Source: Paracyclopina nana
Lineage: Eukaryota; Arthropoda; Copepoda; Cyclopoida; Cyclopettidae
Direction: 5' to 3'
Assembly: GCA_019096065.1 (NCBI GenBank)
Contig: JAGUCH010000005.1
Span: forward strand, 2,480,001 to 2,544,000
Length of the DNA stretch: 64,000 bases
Of this stretch, positions 45,604 to 58,621 are shown piece by piece; position 1 is the first letter of the stretch, and every line of letters starts with the position of its first letter. A program made the translations under genes and the position numbers. The notes below the pieces were generated by a model. The model saw only the letters and a program-made list of their open reading frames with translations. It was not told the origin of the DNA and made no database searches.

Positions 45604-47361
45604 ATGGAGCTGAGGCTGCTTTTCTACATCAATGTAGTATTACTTTTTCGCTACGTGAGGTCACAATGTGCCATTAAGGAGGTTAGAGCCCAAAATGTGA
45701 CCTCGACCAGCGTGACACTCACTTGGGACACAGCGGGGCCGTGCTTCATAAAAGAGTACAGCATTGAGGCCGAGCATGTGAGATTCAAGGCTTGTCCTGT
45801 CCTGGACATAGGCAAAGGCCCAATCAAGGCCACGGCCAACTCGTCAACTGTGTTTGACCTAGAGCCCTTTTCTGACTACAAGTTCAGAGTGAGGGGCATC
45901 AACAATGACGGGGCTGTCATTTTGTCATCGGACTTGGTAGTCGAAACGATGCCAGATCGGCCTCAATTGCGGCCACGCAACGGCGAAACGAGGACATACA
46001 CGCAAGCAGTGCACTTTAATTGGGAAGCTCCACAGCCTCAATTGGATGAGGCTACGTGCCAGAAGCAAAGGGGCCAAATTGACGGCTACTTTGTGCAGCT
46101 CTATGCATTAGACCCTTGGGCCTCTGGCCTCGTCGTCAATGCCAGCCTCGGAGAAAACATCCCCCAGTTTTACGTTCAGCATCTGAAGCCATTCACCTCC
46201 TACAAATTGATGGTGTTCATCAAAAACAAGGGCAACTTGTTCAACCCTGATCTGCCTTTGGTGCTAGAGGCCAAAACGAGGCCATACATTCCGGATCCTC
46301 CGGTGAATTTGAAAGCTACAGCCACCTCGCCAAACGATATCTATTTAAGATGGCAGCCCAGCTATCCTCCAACTGGATTAGTGGAGAAATTCAAAGTTCG
46401 ATACGGACCAAAACCAGCAGAGGATGAGGAGACTGATTGGAAGCACGAGTTGGAAGTTGCCAACTTGCAGAACTCTTCAACAAACTTGTGCTCTAAAATG
46501 AGCCAAAAAGAAAACTTGGTGTGCGTGCGCGTAAGCGGACTGCAAGCCAACACCTCCTACATATTTCAAGTGCAGGCCTACAACGCCAATTACAGCCAAC
46601 CCTCGGCCTTTTCGCTCACGTTTGAGGCCACCACAGACCCTTCCAGTCCAGAAGAGCCTCAAGTCATTCCTACCTCCGAGGAAGCCACGCCTTTCACCAA
46701 TACAAACAACAACAGCTCAAATGAGGCCCCTTCTACCCACGTGGCCATTATCATAGTCAGTCTTATTGTCATTGTCATTCTGGTCATCGTCGTGGCCGCT
46801 CTAGTGTACAAACTGCAAATGCACAAGCTCCAAATGCGATACGACGCTCGGCAGCGCCAACTGCAAAGCGAATTCGGGCGCAGCCTCAGCATTAGCGCGT
46901 TGGGAAGTTACTACCCAACTGGAAACGAGTCCATTGGCATGAATACGTCCATGGTCACCGTGGCCTACCACATTGAGACGATCCAGAAACGAAAACTCCC
47001 CGAGCCTCCACGCGAAGGTGACGTGGACGATGAAAATCACTATGCAAATTCTACTCTGGGCCCAGACCTCATTCCACGAGGTCGCACCTCCACTCCCATG
47101 CTGAAGACAACCTCAGAAGAGTGCACGGACATTGACGGCTACTTGAAGCCAACTTTTAACAATGCGATTGAAGAGCGGAAACAGCCTCCGCTTGAGGCCG
47201 CCAAAGCAGACTTTTGCACAACTGTGATTCCCATTGAGAGCTACGTTAGCTCTGTGACTTTGGACAGCCATGATCATGCTCTTCAACCTGAGCGAACAAC
47301 AAGTCCCTCTATCATTTCAACAGGATCATCCTCATTGCGACCTCTCATAAGAAAATCATGA
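45604..47361 (+). CDS. Intronless FN3-domain transmembrane receptor
   Basis: 585 residues in one exon. A signal peptide (residues ~1-20) is followed by three fibronectin type III-like domains (about 21-115, 117-227, 230-345), with many N-glycosylation sites and extra cysteines. A Ser/Thr-rich stalk and one membrane span (about 379-401, HVAIIIVSLIVIVILVIVV) lead to a 180-residue cytoplasmic tail without a kinase or phosphatase domain. The tail has tyrosine motifs such as ENHYANST (a YxN Grb2-type site) and DIDGYLKPTF. I cannot assign an orthologue; a cytokine-receptor-like or adhesion receptor is possible. In a genome where most genes have introns, the lack of any suggests a retroposed origin. 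Its 3' end is tandemly repeated downstream. Confidence 0.85.
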   Translation: MELRLLFYINVVLLFRYVRSQCAIKEVRAQNVTSTSVTLTWDTAGPCFIKEYSIEAEHVRFKACPVLDIGKGPIKATANSSTVFDLEPFSDYKFRVRGINNDGAVILSSDLVVETMPDRPQLRPRNGETRTYTQAVHFNWEAPQPQLDEATCQKQRGQIDGYFVQLYALDPWASGLVVNASLGENIPQFYVQHLKPFTSYKLMVFIKNKGNLFNPDLPLVLEAKTRPYIPDPPVNLKATATSPNDIYLRWQPSYPPTGLVEKFKVRYGPKPAEDEETDWKHELEVANLQNSSTNLCSKMSQKENLVCVRVSGLQANTSYIFQVQAYNANYSQPSAFSLTFEATTDPSSPEEPQVIPTSEEATPFTNTNNNSSNEAPSTHVAIIIVSLIVIVILVIVVAALVYKLQMHKLQMRYDARQRQLQSEFGRSLSISALGSYYPTGNESIGMNTSMVTVAYHIETIQKRKLPEPPREGDVDDENHYANSTLGPDLIPRGRTSTPMLKTTSEECTDIDGYLKPTFNNAIEERKQPPLEAAKADFCTTVIPIESYVSSVTLDSHDHALQPERTTSPSIISTGSSSLRPLIRKS

Positions 47362-47982
47362 TTAAAGACTCTAGCTCATAATCATCATTCCACGAGGTCA
47401 CACCTCAGAAGAGTGCGCGGACATTGACGGCTACTCGACACCAACTTTTACAACGCTGTATGTAGTAAAGGTGTCCGTTTGAGGCCATCAAAGCTGAGTT
47501 TTTCGCAACTGTGATTCCCATTGAGAGCTACGTTAGCTCTGTGACTTTGGACAGCCATGATCATGCTCTTCAACCTGAGCGAACAACAAGTCCCTCTATC
47601 ATTTCAACAGGATCATCCTCATTGCGACCTCTCATAAGAAAATCATGATAAAAGACTCTAGCTCATAGCTCATAATCATCTTTCCATGAGGTCACACCTC
47701 TACTCCCTATGCATGCTACTGACAACCTCAGAAGAGTGCGCGGACATTGACGGCTACTTGACACCAATTTTTACAATGCTGTATGTAGTAAAGGGGTTCC
47801 GTTAGAGGCCATCAAAGCAGAGTTTTTCGCAACTGTGATTCCCATTGAGAGCTACGTTAGCTCTGTGACTTTGGACAGCCATGATCATGCTCTTCAACCA
47901 GAGCGAACAACAAGTCCCTCTATTATTTCTACTGGGTCGGCATAATAGCGACCTTTTATAAGCAAATCATAATAAAAGACGC
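47069..47982 (+). repeat. Tandem triplication of the receptor gene's 3' end
   Basis: A unit of about 300 bp occurs three times: within the gene (about 47069-47374), then at about 47385-47668, then at about 47681-47982. The second half of each unit (TGTGATTCCCATTGAGAGCT onward, ending near CTCATAAGAAAATCATGAT) is almost identical between units 1 and 2. The third has small changes. Units 2 and 3 lie past the stop codon and carry frame breaks, so they are not translated with the gene but could be 3' UTR. Confidence 0.88.
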
Positions 47983-48003
47983 ACTTACTCATCATTGCCA
48001 CCA

Positions 48004-50589
<2,586 letters not shown>

Positions 50590-51635
50590 TAATTAGATGT
50601 TTCTTTCGGCGGCTAATCAGATTACCAAGAGACTAAGGATGAGAGAATTCTCTCCTTGTTCGATGCAAGTCAATTTTGATTTGAGCACAATGAAGTTTCT
50701 CACTTGATATTTTAAGCCTTATCTCTGTTATCGCCGCATTGAAAATACAATGTATATGGAAATGAGGTAATAGTCTGTCATCGTTCAGGCCAACAAAGTT
50801 AGGCTAAAAAGTTCAAGTTTCGCAAGCTTGAACAATTGACTCGTCATTGACTTGCCAAAGTGGCAAATTGGAAATCTAATAAATCAACGATAATTTAAGA
50901 GGGAATTCGGAAGATGCTCATAAAAACCATATGGTCTGTAATGACGTGACAACGAGTAGCGAGCCTTTCCCCAAAGATGGCGGAGGCCAAGACATGATTT
51001 GGAATTTCTAGTTGACGGGTACTAGATAAGACAGGAAGTCCTCTCAAGGACCCTTTCAAATTCCGCGATGTGTCCTTTTCAAAATTACCTTTGAGTGACT
51101 CCTGATTTTGCGACGATTTCTTTTTTCCTCGAAGGCTGCGAAAGCCTTGGCCTCAACGAGGCTGCTCAATTTCGGAGGACGAACTAGGATAGGAACGAGA
51201 GAGCAAGCAAGTAGATCTGACTCACTTTCCACTTGTTATGTCTGCACTCCTATGCGTCTTGAGTTCTTTTTCGGCTCTTTATTGCGAGAATACGCCACTT
51301 TGCGGAGTTTTTTACTAACAAAAAGCCAACATGTAACGGCTTTCCTGTATTGCTGTCATTCAGAGAAGAATTTGAGTAACCTCGGAAAATTAACTCATTT
51401 TAGCCATTATTTTAGCTTTAATATAATTTTTTCTCGACATTTATAGACTATTAATTAATTCAAAATCAGAAAAAGCTCTATCAAAGTTTTTGAATTCAGC
51501 TTGAGATTATATGCTCGGTTTTGATGATTCGATGTTACACTGTTTCATTTCGCGAATAAAAAAAGAAATAAAAACAAACTTTTTTGACGTGCGAAAAAAA
51601 TGAAATTAGCTTGAAGGTGGGAGCGAGATTTAACA
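50590..51635. other. Divergent promoter region
   Basis: The spacer between the divergent TMEM184 and nuclease genes. TGACGTGA (50942-50949, CRE-like) and AAGATGGCGGAGG (50974-50986, YY1/Pho-like) mark a likely housekeeping promoter for TMEM184. The frame at 51108-51446 has no domain and I do not regard it as a gene. Confidence 0.45.
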
Positions 51636-52955
51636 ATGTTGGTTGTTCAGCTCCTTTTGCCGCGATTTCTCGTCGTAGAGGTCGTGCTGTTTATCCACTT
51701 CATGCACGGGCAAGCCTGCAAATCCCTTGATCCACATATGAAGTTGAAGGACCTGATCACCAGTGATAACAGCCTCCAAGAACAGCCCAAAGTTAACGAC
51801 AACAACGAAGAATCGCACCTGTGTTATGTCCCCGTCGGAAATGGCACTCTTGACTTCGAACCATTAATCCTGGACTCTGAGTCTGGCCGCATTATCATGC
51901 CAATTCGCCATAATGGTGCGACTGTCATCCCAATTAAAGGCCAAGCCATGATCTCATGTCCTTCAGCGAGGTTGCCATCCATCGGTGACGGCTCCCAAAA
52001 TGTGATTGATGTCATTTGTTCAAATGTTCTTCACACCAAAGATGACCTCAGTACAATTATCCAGTACAAAGATCTCTCCTGCTCTCGATCCATTAGAGAG
52101 TCCGTTCAAGATGAAGGCCTGGCCTGTGGCCCTCCGGAACACGAGGGCAAAATTGTCCAGATTGGCTGGAAGGTTAGTGGTGCCTTTCTGCCACAAATCT
52201 CTGTTTGCCACGACAAGAGTCTTGATCATACCTATTTCACGAACCACACCATTTTTGGCCAGCATTTGGAGGCCAAATCCTCGGATTCCTCGAGGCCTAG
52301 CTTCAAAGAGGGTGGTGGAAAATTTTACTCCAAAAGCTCTGCTGACAATGCTTATAAGCAGACGAGTCAATCAGCAATTTTGTCCAAGATGGGCCTAGAA
52401 GGACTAGATTCGTACTTTGCCAAAGGCCACCTGTCACCAGACGCTGACTTTGTCCCCAAAGAGTGGCAAGATGCAACGTATTATTTCATGAATGCCGCCC
52501 CACAGTGGCAACCCTTCAACAACGGGAACTGGAAGCTGGTAGAAGCTGCTGTCCGAAAATTTGCTTTGGCTTCAAAAAGCAACCTCAAGGTTCAGACAGG
52601 AACCTTTGAAGGCCTTCAGTTGAAAGATGGAGAGCCTCCTCTGAGCCTTGGGAGGAATAACGCCATTCCTGTGCCATTATACTTGTGGAAATTAGTCGTA
52701 AACGAAGAAGCTAGCAAGGCCATAGCATTCGTGACAGTCAATCATCCAAAGCTGGATGATGGGGACATGTCTAGAAACAATATTTGCCCTGATGATCCAG
52801 AAGACCTTTGTGAGGCCCACGGTTGGCAGTTGCCAACTAGGAAAAAAGCAAACAAAGGCCTTCTCTATTGTTGCTCCTACCAAAGTCTCAAAAAGGCCAT
52901 TCCATGGATTGAGAAATTAGGGCCCAACATAGGCCTTCTTGACATTCCTTCCTAA
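51636..52955 (+). CDS. Secreted DNA/RNA non-specific endonuclease
   Basis: 439 residues, intronless. A signal peptide (residues ~1-25) is followed by a ~170-residue N-terminal region, then a DNA/RNA non-specific endonuclease (EndoG-like, beta-beta-alpha metal) domain. The catalytic block reads AKGHLSPDADF around residue 264, with the general-base His. The metal-binding Asn is expected in QWQPFNNGNWK. The usual arginine of the RGH motif is lysine here. Similar secreted nucleases in crustacean digestive gland and insect gut degrade dietary or extracellular nucleic acids. Eight or more cysteines fit an extracellular protein. Confidence 0.88.
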   Translation: MLVVQLLLPRFLVVEVVLFIHFMHGQACKSLDPHMKLKDLITSDNSLQEQPKVNDNNEESHLCYVPVGNGTLDFEPLILDSESGRIIMPIRHNGATVIPIKGQAMISCPSARLPSIGDGSQNVIDVICSNVLHTKDDLSTIIQYKDLSCSRSIRESVQDEGLACGPPEHEGKIVQIGWKVSGAFLPQISVCHDKSLDHTYFTNHTIFGQHLEAKSSDSSRPSFKEGGGKFYSKSSADNAYKQTSQSAILSKMGLEGLDSYFAKGHLSPDADFVPKEWQDATYYFMNAAPQWQPFNNGNWKLVEAAVRKFALASKSNLKVQTGTFEGLQLKDGEPPLSLGRNNAIPVPLYLWKLVVNEEASKAIAFVTVNHPKLDDGDMSRNNICPDDPEDLCEAHGWQLPTRKKANKGLLYCCSYQSLKKAIPWIEKLGPNIGLLDIPS

Positions 52956-53142
52956 ATAATGAGAAACTTGACCAAAGTTGACTAGTCAAGCATATGTTCG
53001 ATGAAACTAGATATTAAAGCTGTGACGCGTTTATGAAAAGGCATTATTATAAGCACATACTATGAACAGGATTCATTGAGAACAGATTATTAATACAGTC
53101 TAACCTTCATTATTGCAGGTCAATGCTCAACACCAGAGTACT

Positions 53143-54253
53143 ATGCTCAATCTGGCCCACTATGTTCAGTGCCACCCGAGTTTCAGGTAGTACATGAATT
53201 TTAAATAATCAGCCATTCCAATTCCTAAATACTTTCTTCAAATTATTCAGGTACCTCAGGGTTCGTCACAAGTCGACTGTCATCGTCGTCTTCCTCATTT
53301 TCCTGGCATTTTTCGTGCTCGCAGAGTTGATGCAAAAGCATCAAAGCCCCACAAAGGCAAAAACAGTCTCGACCCTCAAGGACGATGAGCTGGTCATGCT
53401 CAGAGCTCAGAATGGATATTTGAAGCATAAGCTGGCCAAATTGCAGGGCGGTCCCGTCAACACCAATGACAAGTCTGTGCCTACCATTTACGTCATTACA
53501 CCGACGTACAAGAGGCCAGTTCAAAAGGCCGAGCTGACTCGATTATGTCACACCTTTCTGCTGGTAGCAAACATCCACTGGGTGGTGATAGAGGATGCAA
53601 AAGTCACCTCACACTCCGTACGGGACCTACTCAACAATTGTGGGGTTGTCTACACCCTTTTGAACGAGCCCACTCCTCCTGAGCAAAAGCTGACTCCAGA
53701 TGAAAAACAGTGGTCAAAGCCCAGGGGAGTTCACCAACGCAATGCAGGCTTGCACTGGATCCGTGATGCCTTTAGAAACACTCCACCAAACCAAATTGAA
53801 GGTGTCATCTACTTTGCTGACGATGACAACACCTATAGCCTTGAACTGTTTCAAGAAATGCGAGACATTGAGAAAGTCGGGGTGTGGCCTGTGGGCCTCG
53901 TGGGAGGCCTGATGGTTGAACGTCCCAAAGTTGACACCAATGGAATAGTGACCGGTTGGGATGTGACCTGGTCCCCCCAACGACCTTTTGCCATTGATAT
54001 GGCCGGATTTGCAGTCAACGTCAAGCTCTTTTTGAGCAAACCAAAGGCCAAATTCGCATATAAGGTGAAACGAGGTTTTCAAGAGTCCGAGTTCTTGAGG
54101 CATTTGGTCACGATTGAGGAGCTCGAGGCCAAGGCTGACCTATGTACCAAAGTGTTGGTATGGCATACCAGGGCTGAAAAGGTCGACATTGCCCAGGAGA
54201 AACGTAGGCTGCAAAGTGGCCTTGAATTGTCAGATCATAACATGGACGTTTAG
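53143..54253 (+). CDS. GlcAT-I: Galactosylgalactosylxylosylprotein 3-beta-glucuronosyltransferase I
   Basis: Golgi enzyme adding glucuronic acid to Gal-Gal-Xyl, the last step of the proteoglycan linker needed for heparan and chondroitin sulfate. Exons: 53143-53186 and 53251-54253, giving 348 residues. It is a type II membrane protein: short cytosolic N-terminus, span VIVVFLIFLAFFVLAEL, a stem, then the GT43 domain (ITPTYKRPVQKAELTRL). The DDD metal/UDP motif is FADDDNTYS and the catalytic Glu lies in GFQESEFL. The start was chosen because only this ATG gives the right phase across intron 1. The gene converges on the next with 41 bp between stop codons. Confidence 0.95.
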
Positions 54254-54294
54254 TTTATTGTGCATTATTTTGCAAGCGGAAAAAATAGTATCTT

Positions 54295-55849
54295 TTAGAA
54301 ATGTGGTCTTGAGAGTCCAATTTCCGAAGTGACGAGATTTTGCTCAAAATCCTTCTGCTCCAGAGTCCAGACCATCTTCCTATCGGCCTCAGCGGTGAAG
54401 CCAATCACCCTGTATCCGTGATTGCCCAAAATATTGAGCGCGTCGACTGGATTCATGGCAATCTTGAATTGCTCATCAGAAATCTGAAAAAAAATTCAAA
54501 ATCAAAATCAAATTTGCATTTTTCATAATGTACCTTGTGAAAGCGGCCGTAATTGCGTTGAAGGTCGACAACTACTTCATTAGGCAATCTTCCATAAAGG
54601 TAGGTCATGGGTGGAGTTGTGCTTCTGGTCCCACTATAATACGATCCGGTCGAAGTAGCATCGTTTTCCTCAGTGTCAACATTTTTCGCAGCCATGAGGA
54701 TGTATCCGGAATAGAAATCATAAGGGATTCCAGGATGCATATGTTTCTTGGGGTCAAGCAGGTCAAGCAGTCGGCTGAGAATCACATCAGCATCATGACT
54801 TTCATCAGTATGCTGAATGCGTCCCTGGCGCTCATATGGACGTGGTTCATATTGAGGTTGGGAGTACTCAAAGGCTGAATGTGGAGTGGTGTACCTATGA
54901 TTGGAATATCTTGGCTCATCTTGGACAATGTATTGGCTTTTCTTTTTAAGTCCCAAGGGCTTTTTGTCCATGACAAAATCCTGATAGGTGGCTTTGCAAA
55001 CAATTTCCATGATCCCATCCTGGTTGAACATGGAGTCGTAGACTGCATCAAGAGTGGCTTCGATGACTCTGATGTCTGCAGGGACATCGGCGAAAATCTC
55101 TTGCATTCTCGCAGTGCTAGAGATTTCTGGCCAAGGTGTGCCATTCAATGTCAAAGTCAAATTAGGAGACGGGTTGCCACCCTTGGACATGCAACTGACG
55201 AGCAAAGGTTGTCCAACGGACGCTTCGTAGTCATTATTTTGAATAGCATTCCACTTGTCTTTTTTCACTATCATCTGGTGGCCTTGGGAGTCTACGACAG
55301 TGACGTTGACCTTTAAAAGAAGAGTGGGGAAAAACATTGGCCTTGATCTTTGACGAGATTTCAGCCTAAGGATTGAGTACCTCCTCCATTTTCTTGTTAT
55401 GTGCCAATTTTCCATATCCATTATCCCTCAGAACTTCAACTTCGCATCCAATTGTAATTGGAGATCCCCTTAGCTCTGGAAGCACAACTGTAAGCTCGTT
55501 TTCAGTTGCAGACTCTCCCATGGTCTTGACGTGAGCAAACGTGGAATCCTCCTTTTTCCCAGTTGTCACGTGATAATGGAAAACCTAATATGCATCGTGA
55601 TCAATATGATGAAGGTGCAGAGCACATATAATTATTTTTTACCTTAGATCTGAAGCCTGCATAGCCAATGTACCAGCTAATTTCCCTGACAGATTCAGTT
55701 CGAAACTTTACGTAGTTACAGGTCAATTTCGTTGGCTGATTGACCACAATGACATCACTGTCTAAAGTGATGGGGATATGAGAAAACCTGAGGGACTCAG
55801 TGCAGCAAATGGCCAAAGAAAAGGCCGATAATAAAGCCCAAATGTGCAT
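54295..55849 (-). CDS. Secreted Ig-domain (beat-like) protein with GFRP-like C-terminus
   Basis: Exons on the minus strand: 55849-55643, 55584-55381, 55310-54534, 54483-54295, giving 458 residues. A signal peptide (MHIWALLSAFSLAICC) is followed by an Ig V-like domain (CNY ... SWYIGY; about residues 25-140) and a second Ig-like region (VGQPLLVSCMSKGGNPSP; about 155-260), reminiscent of the beaten-path family. A Tyr/Pro/Gln-rich linker follows. The last ~90 residues contain DALNILGNHGYRVIGFTAEA and KMVWTLEQK, resembling the C-terminal half of GTP cyclohydrolase feedback regulatory protein. No transmembrane span or GPI signal is seen, so it is probably secreted. The Ig assignment is good; the family name and the C-terminal similarity are inference. 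Confidence 0.72.
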
Positions 55850-56676
55850 CTTGCTTCAGCAAAATTTGGCTCTCAACTGAGACTTATTGCAGTCTCAAAC
55901 AAAGGCATATACGTATATCATCCAGTTGCTACATGACTTTTAGGGTGTGGCTTTCACCCCATTTTCCACTGGGTGATGGGGAAATTCTCCAAAGCATTTG
56001 CCTTGGAAAGCCTTGAAGTGCGAGATGAGTCAACCTGTGTGCTTACATGTTCAAGTCTCAGATGGAGCTTTGAAGTGCACCTGGGAATTCCAGAAAAAGC
56101 TCTCTTTGCTTCGAGGTGATTCCTCGAAAAACTACTACGTTCTTCTCCAGTATCTGCTAAATCTCTTGCCTCTTTCTTGCTAAGTGACCATTCGCCTCTG
56201 AGAGCTAGCATTTGCAGATTTCCTCAAAAATAAATCTCTTCTCAGTCTGGCAGTTCATAGCTCGGATAACTTTTCTTTAGACCTAAAAATGGAAATAGGG
56301 AATTATCGACTTTCTCCCGAATTTCTCAAATATAGCAATCATTTTCTCCAGTTGCTTGCCTTTTCTCCAAGACATTTGAGGAAATGTTCATTTTTTGCAG
56401 TTTTTACGAATTTTGGCACGAGGCGCCGTCAAAGCCGACAAAAACGCGATATATTTCTATAGATTAATTTTACACGGCGCAATTCTACGCATGGAAGTAA
56501 ATGCTAAGATACTTGTTTCTAGATTTTGCGCCATGAGTTGAAATAATGGTGGTGCTTCATACTTACAGTCAGAATAATTTATCATTTACATAATTGTATG
56601 TAATGACCGCATTTGATTACGAAATTATATTTTTGTCAAGTGCACACAAATGGAGTGAAAAACAAGCAGATCAAAC
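55850..56676. other. Intergenic, no gene seen
   Basis: Spacer between the minus-strand Ig gene and the plus-strand PPxY cluster, so it should hold both promoters. No clear TATA box was found for either. Confidence 0.4.
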
Positions 56677-57311
56677 ATGTACAATTACTATATTACTGGC
56701 CTAGTTATTGCTGGCTTCATACTTTTGTCATATGCGCTCTACTGGTGTCTTAGATGTATTGGTTACGCAAATACGGATCTGGAAGGAAATAGTACAAATA
56801 TTGATGATGTTGATGGAACGCCAGAAATGGAGTAAGTGCTTTTCTGAAATACTCTCCACATATTTTACGTCAAGATTGTTAGAGCATTTAAGAAAGCTTT
56901 TAATTTTGTCGAATAAGGCATATTTCACTTTATTTACCGTTTTCGCTTTTAGCCTCCTTATTACATTAGGGAGACAAATTGTCCAGTCATTTTGCATCAT
57001 AAACTATTCAAAAATGTACGTAGATTTTCTCTTACCTTGAAATCTTGGAATTCACAAAAATCTATAGATAGCTTCTAAAATCACATTTAGTATATGAATA
57101 ACCTTTTAAAAAAGCAAATGTTTTAATATATCCAATATCTAGGCGTCGAAGTATTTCAAGTCACAGCCAAGACAGTATTCCACCAAGTCAACCTCATTGG
57201 ACTAATGCGGCCTACTTTTGTACTGATGAACCGACTTTTGACAGTAGAAGATGCGAAACTCCACCACCATCCTATGAAACGCTATATAGCAGTTCAAATA
57301 CCACTAAATAA
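56677..57311 (+). CDS. PPxY mini membrane protein A
   Basis: Exons 56677-56831 and 57143-57311, 107 residues. After a ~6-residue N-terminus comes one membrane span (ITGLVIAGFILLSYALYW), juxtamembrane cysteines (WCLRC), and an acidic cytoplasmic region. The phase-2 intron follows, then a Ser-rich tail ending TPPPSYETLYS. There is no cleavable signal peptide. Charge distribution suggests N-outside, C-cytosolic. PPxY motifs bind WW domains of Nedd4-type ubiquitin ligases, as in Drosophila Commissureless; that role is inferred. AATAAA lies ~25 bp past the stop, so this member may be a separate transcript. Confidence 0.72.
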
Positions 57312-57463
57312 ATTAAAAAGCAGGCCCAGCTAGTGATGAATAAAAAAGTACAATATGCTCTAGTTCTCACTCGATTGCATTATACTTTTCATTAAGTCTC
57401 AATTAGTCACTAAACTGAAGCAAGTGCATTCGGATCTAGTTTTTTTTCAAAGTGTCATGGAAA

Positions 57464-57951
57464 ATGGTGAAAAGTGACCTTTTGCAAGGCTTAGTTGCCC
57501 TAGGTGTGCTCCTGGTTTTGCTATTTTTCTGGCTCTACACACTTTGCTGCAGGAAGAGGCAATCCTCGGATTCTGACGTGGAATCAGAAACGACCAGGTA
57601 GAAAAAAGCATGGAAAACGCGCGTGTCTAATGCAATAAGCATATGCGACGACATTGATTTTTCCTCAACAAAACACCCAAATTAAGTTCTACTAATTGTT
57701 TTTCACACATTTTCAGCGATGGCGACAGCATTTTCATTGTGTCAGATGCAAATGCTACTGGAGCAATAATCAGGACAGAATTAAATAATAATGGTGAAAG
57801 TCCCGAAGATGAAAGCAACAACTATATAGTGACGCTAGATAATCACGAGTATCTAGTGAGCAATGTTTTGCCCAATGGTAAAACAGTTTTGGTGCCAGTG
57901 AGAAGTGTGACTCCGCCACCATCGTATAAATCCCTTTTTGGCGAAGATTGA
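57464..57951 (+). CDS. PPxY mini membrane protein B
   Basis: Exons 57464-57597 and 57717-57951, 122 residues. Short N-terminus MVKSDLL, membrane span (GLVALGVLLVLLFFWLY), then CC and a basic stop-transfer (CCRKRQ). The phase-2 intron after the acidic SDSDVESE stretch is at the same place as in A, C and D. The tail has YLVSNVLPNGKTVLVPVR and ends PPPSYKSLFGED. The KTVLVPVR block is shared with protein D (RTVIVPVM). No polyadenylation signal is visible before gene C. The outer ATG at 57455 opens a frame that stops after six codons and would act as a minimal uORF. Confidence 0.72.
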
Positions 57952-58045
57952 CCCACTATTTGCAAATTAATTGCATAGTTGTATGACCGCAAATTATCTA
58001 TATAGCAGCATCGTGATTGCAGTCATCCGTCACTCAAATCAAAGA

Positions 58046-58614
58046 ATGTCAGGCTTGAGTGGCAACAACATTTATGCAATCATTTTCAAAATCATCGGAG
58101 TTGCCTTGCTGCTCATTATAGTGCTTTGGTGTATCTACAAAGTGCTAAAATGTGTGATGAAGGACAAAAAAGGAGGGGAAAACGACGACTTACAACCAAC
58201 CTCAGATCTTAGGTAAAAATTCCTACCTTTACTTATGATATCATTTTAACATAGTACTATTATACAAAAAAGTTGTTTTGACTCAATAGGGAAGACCAAT
58301 TTGTGCCTAATGCGCCTGAGTTGGATGGCATAGATCCTGAAGAAGCCCAAGAAAGGCTCTTAGGCGTGGAAGGACAATCCGAATCTGCTGATAGATCTAT
58401 TGAATTAGATCAATCTGCAGAACTGGATTTGGAGAGCCACTGCCAGTTAAGATCTGCTAATCATAGATCTGTTAATTTGGAGCCTTTTGCTGGCGTGAAA
58501 GTCACCTCTCGTCCTCCTTCATATAGGACTTTATTCGGAGAAAACGAAGAGCCATGTTATCACCCAGCCAGCATGCCACAACATGTTATCATACAAGTTA
58601 TCTGTGAAAAGTAG
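58046..58614 (+). CDS. PPxY mini membrane protein C
   Basis: Exons 58046-58212 and 58290-58614, 163 residues; an in-frame ATG at 57983 would add 21. Membrane span IIFKIIGVALLLIIVLWCI is followed by a cysteine- and lysine-rich border (KVLKCVMKDKKG). The phase-2 intron leads into a long acidic tail (DGIDPEEAQERLLG). RPPSYRTLFGENEE is followed by an extra ~20 residues, so the PPSY is not terminal here. Its stop codon is only seven bases before the start of gene D, and no polyadenylation signal lies between them. Confidence 0.7.
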
Positions 58615-58621
58615 AGTGAAA

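Noticed and set aside
47371-47982. Possible second and third receptor genes
   Set aside because: Only the 3' end of the gene is repeated, with frame breaks and no start or domains; treated as tandem repeat.
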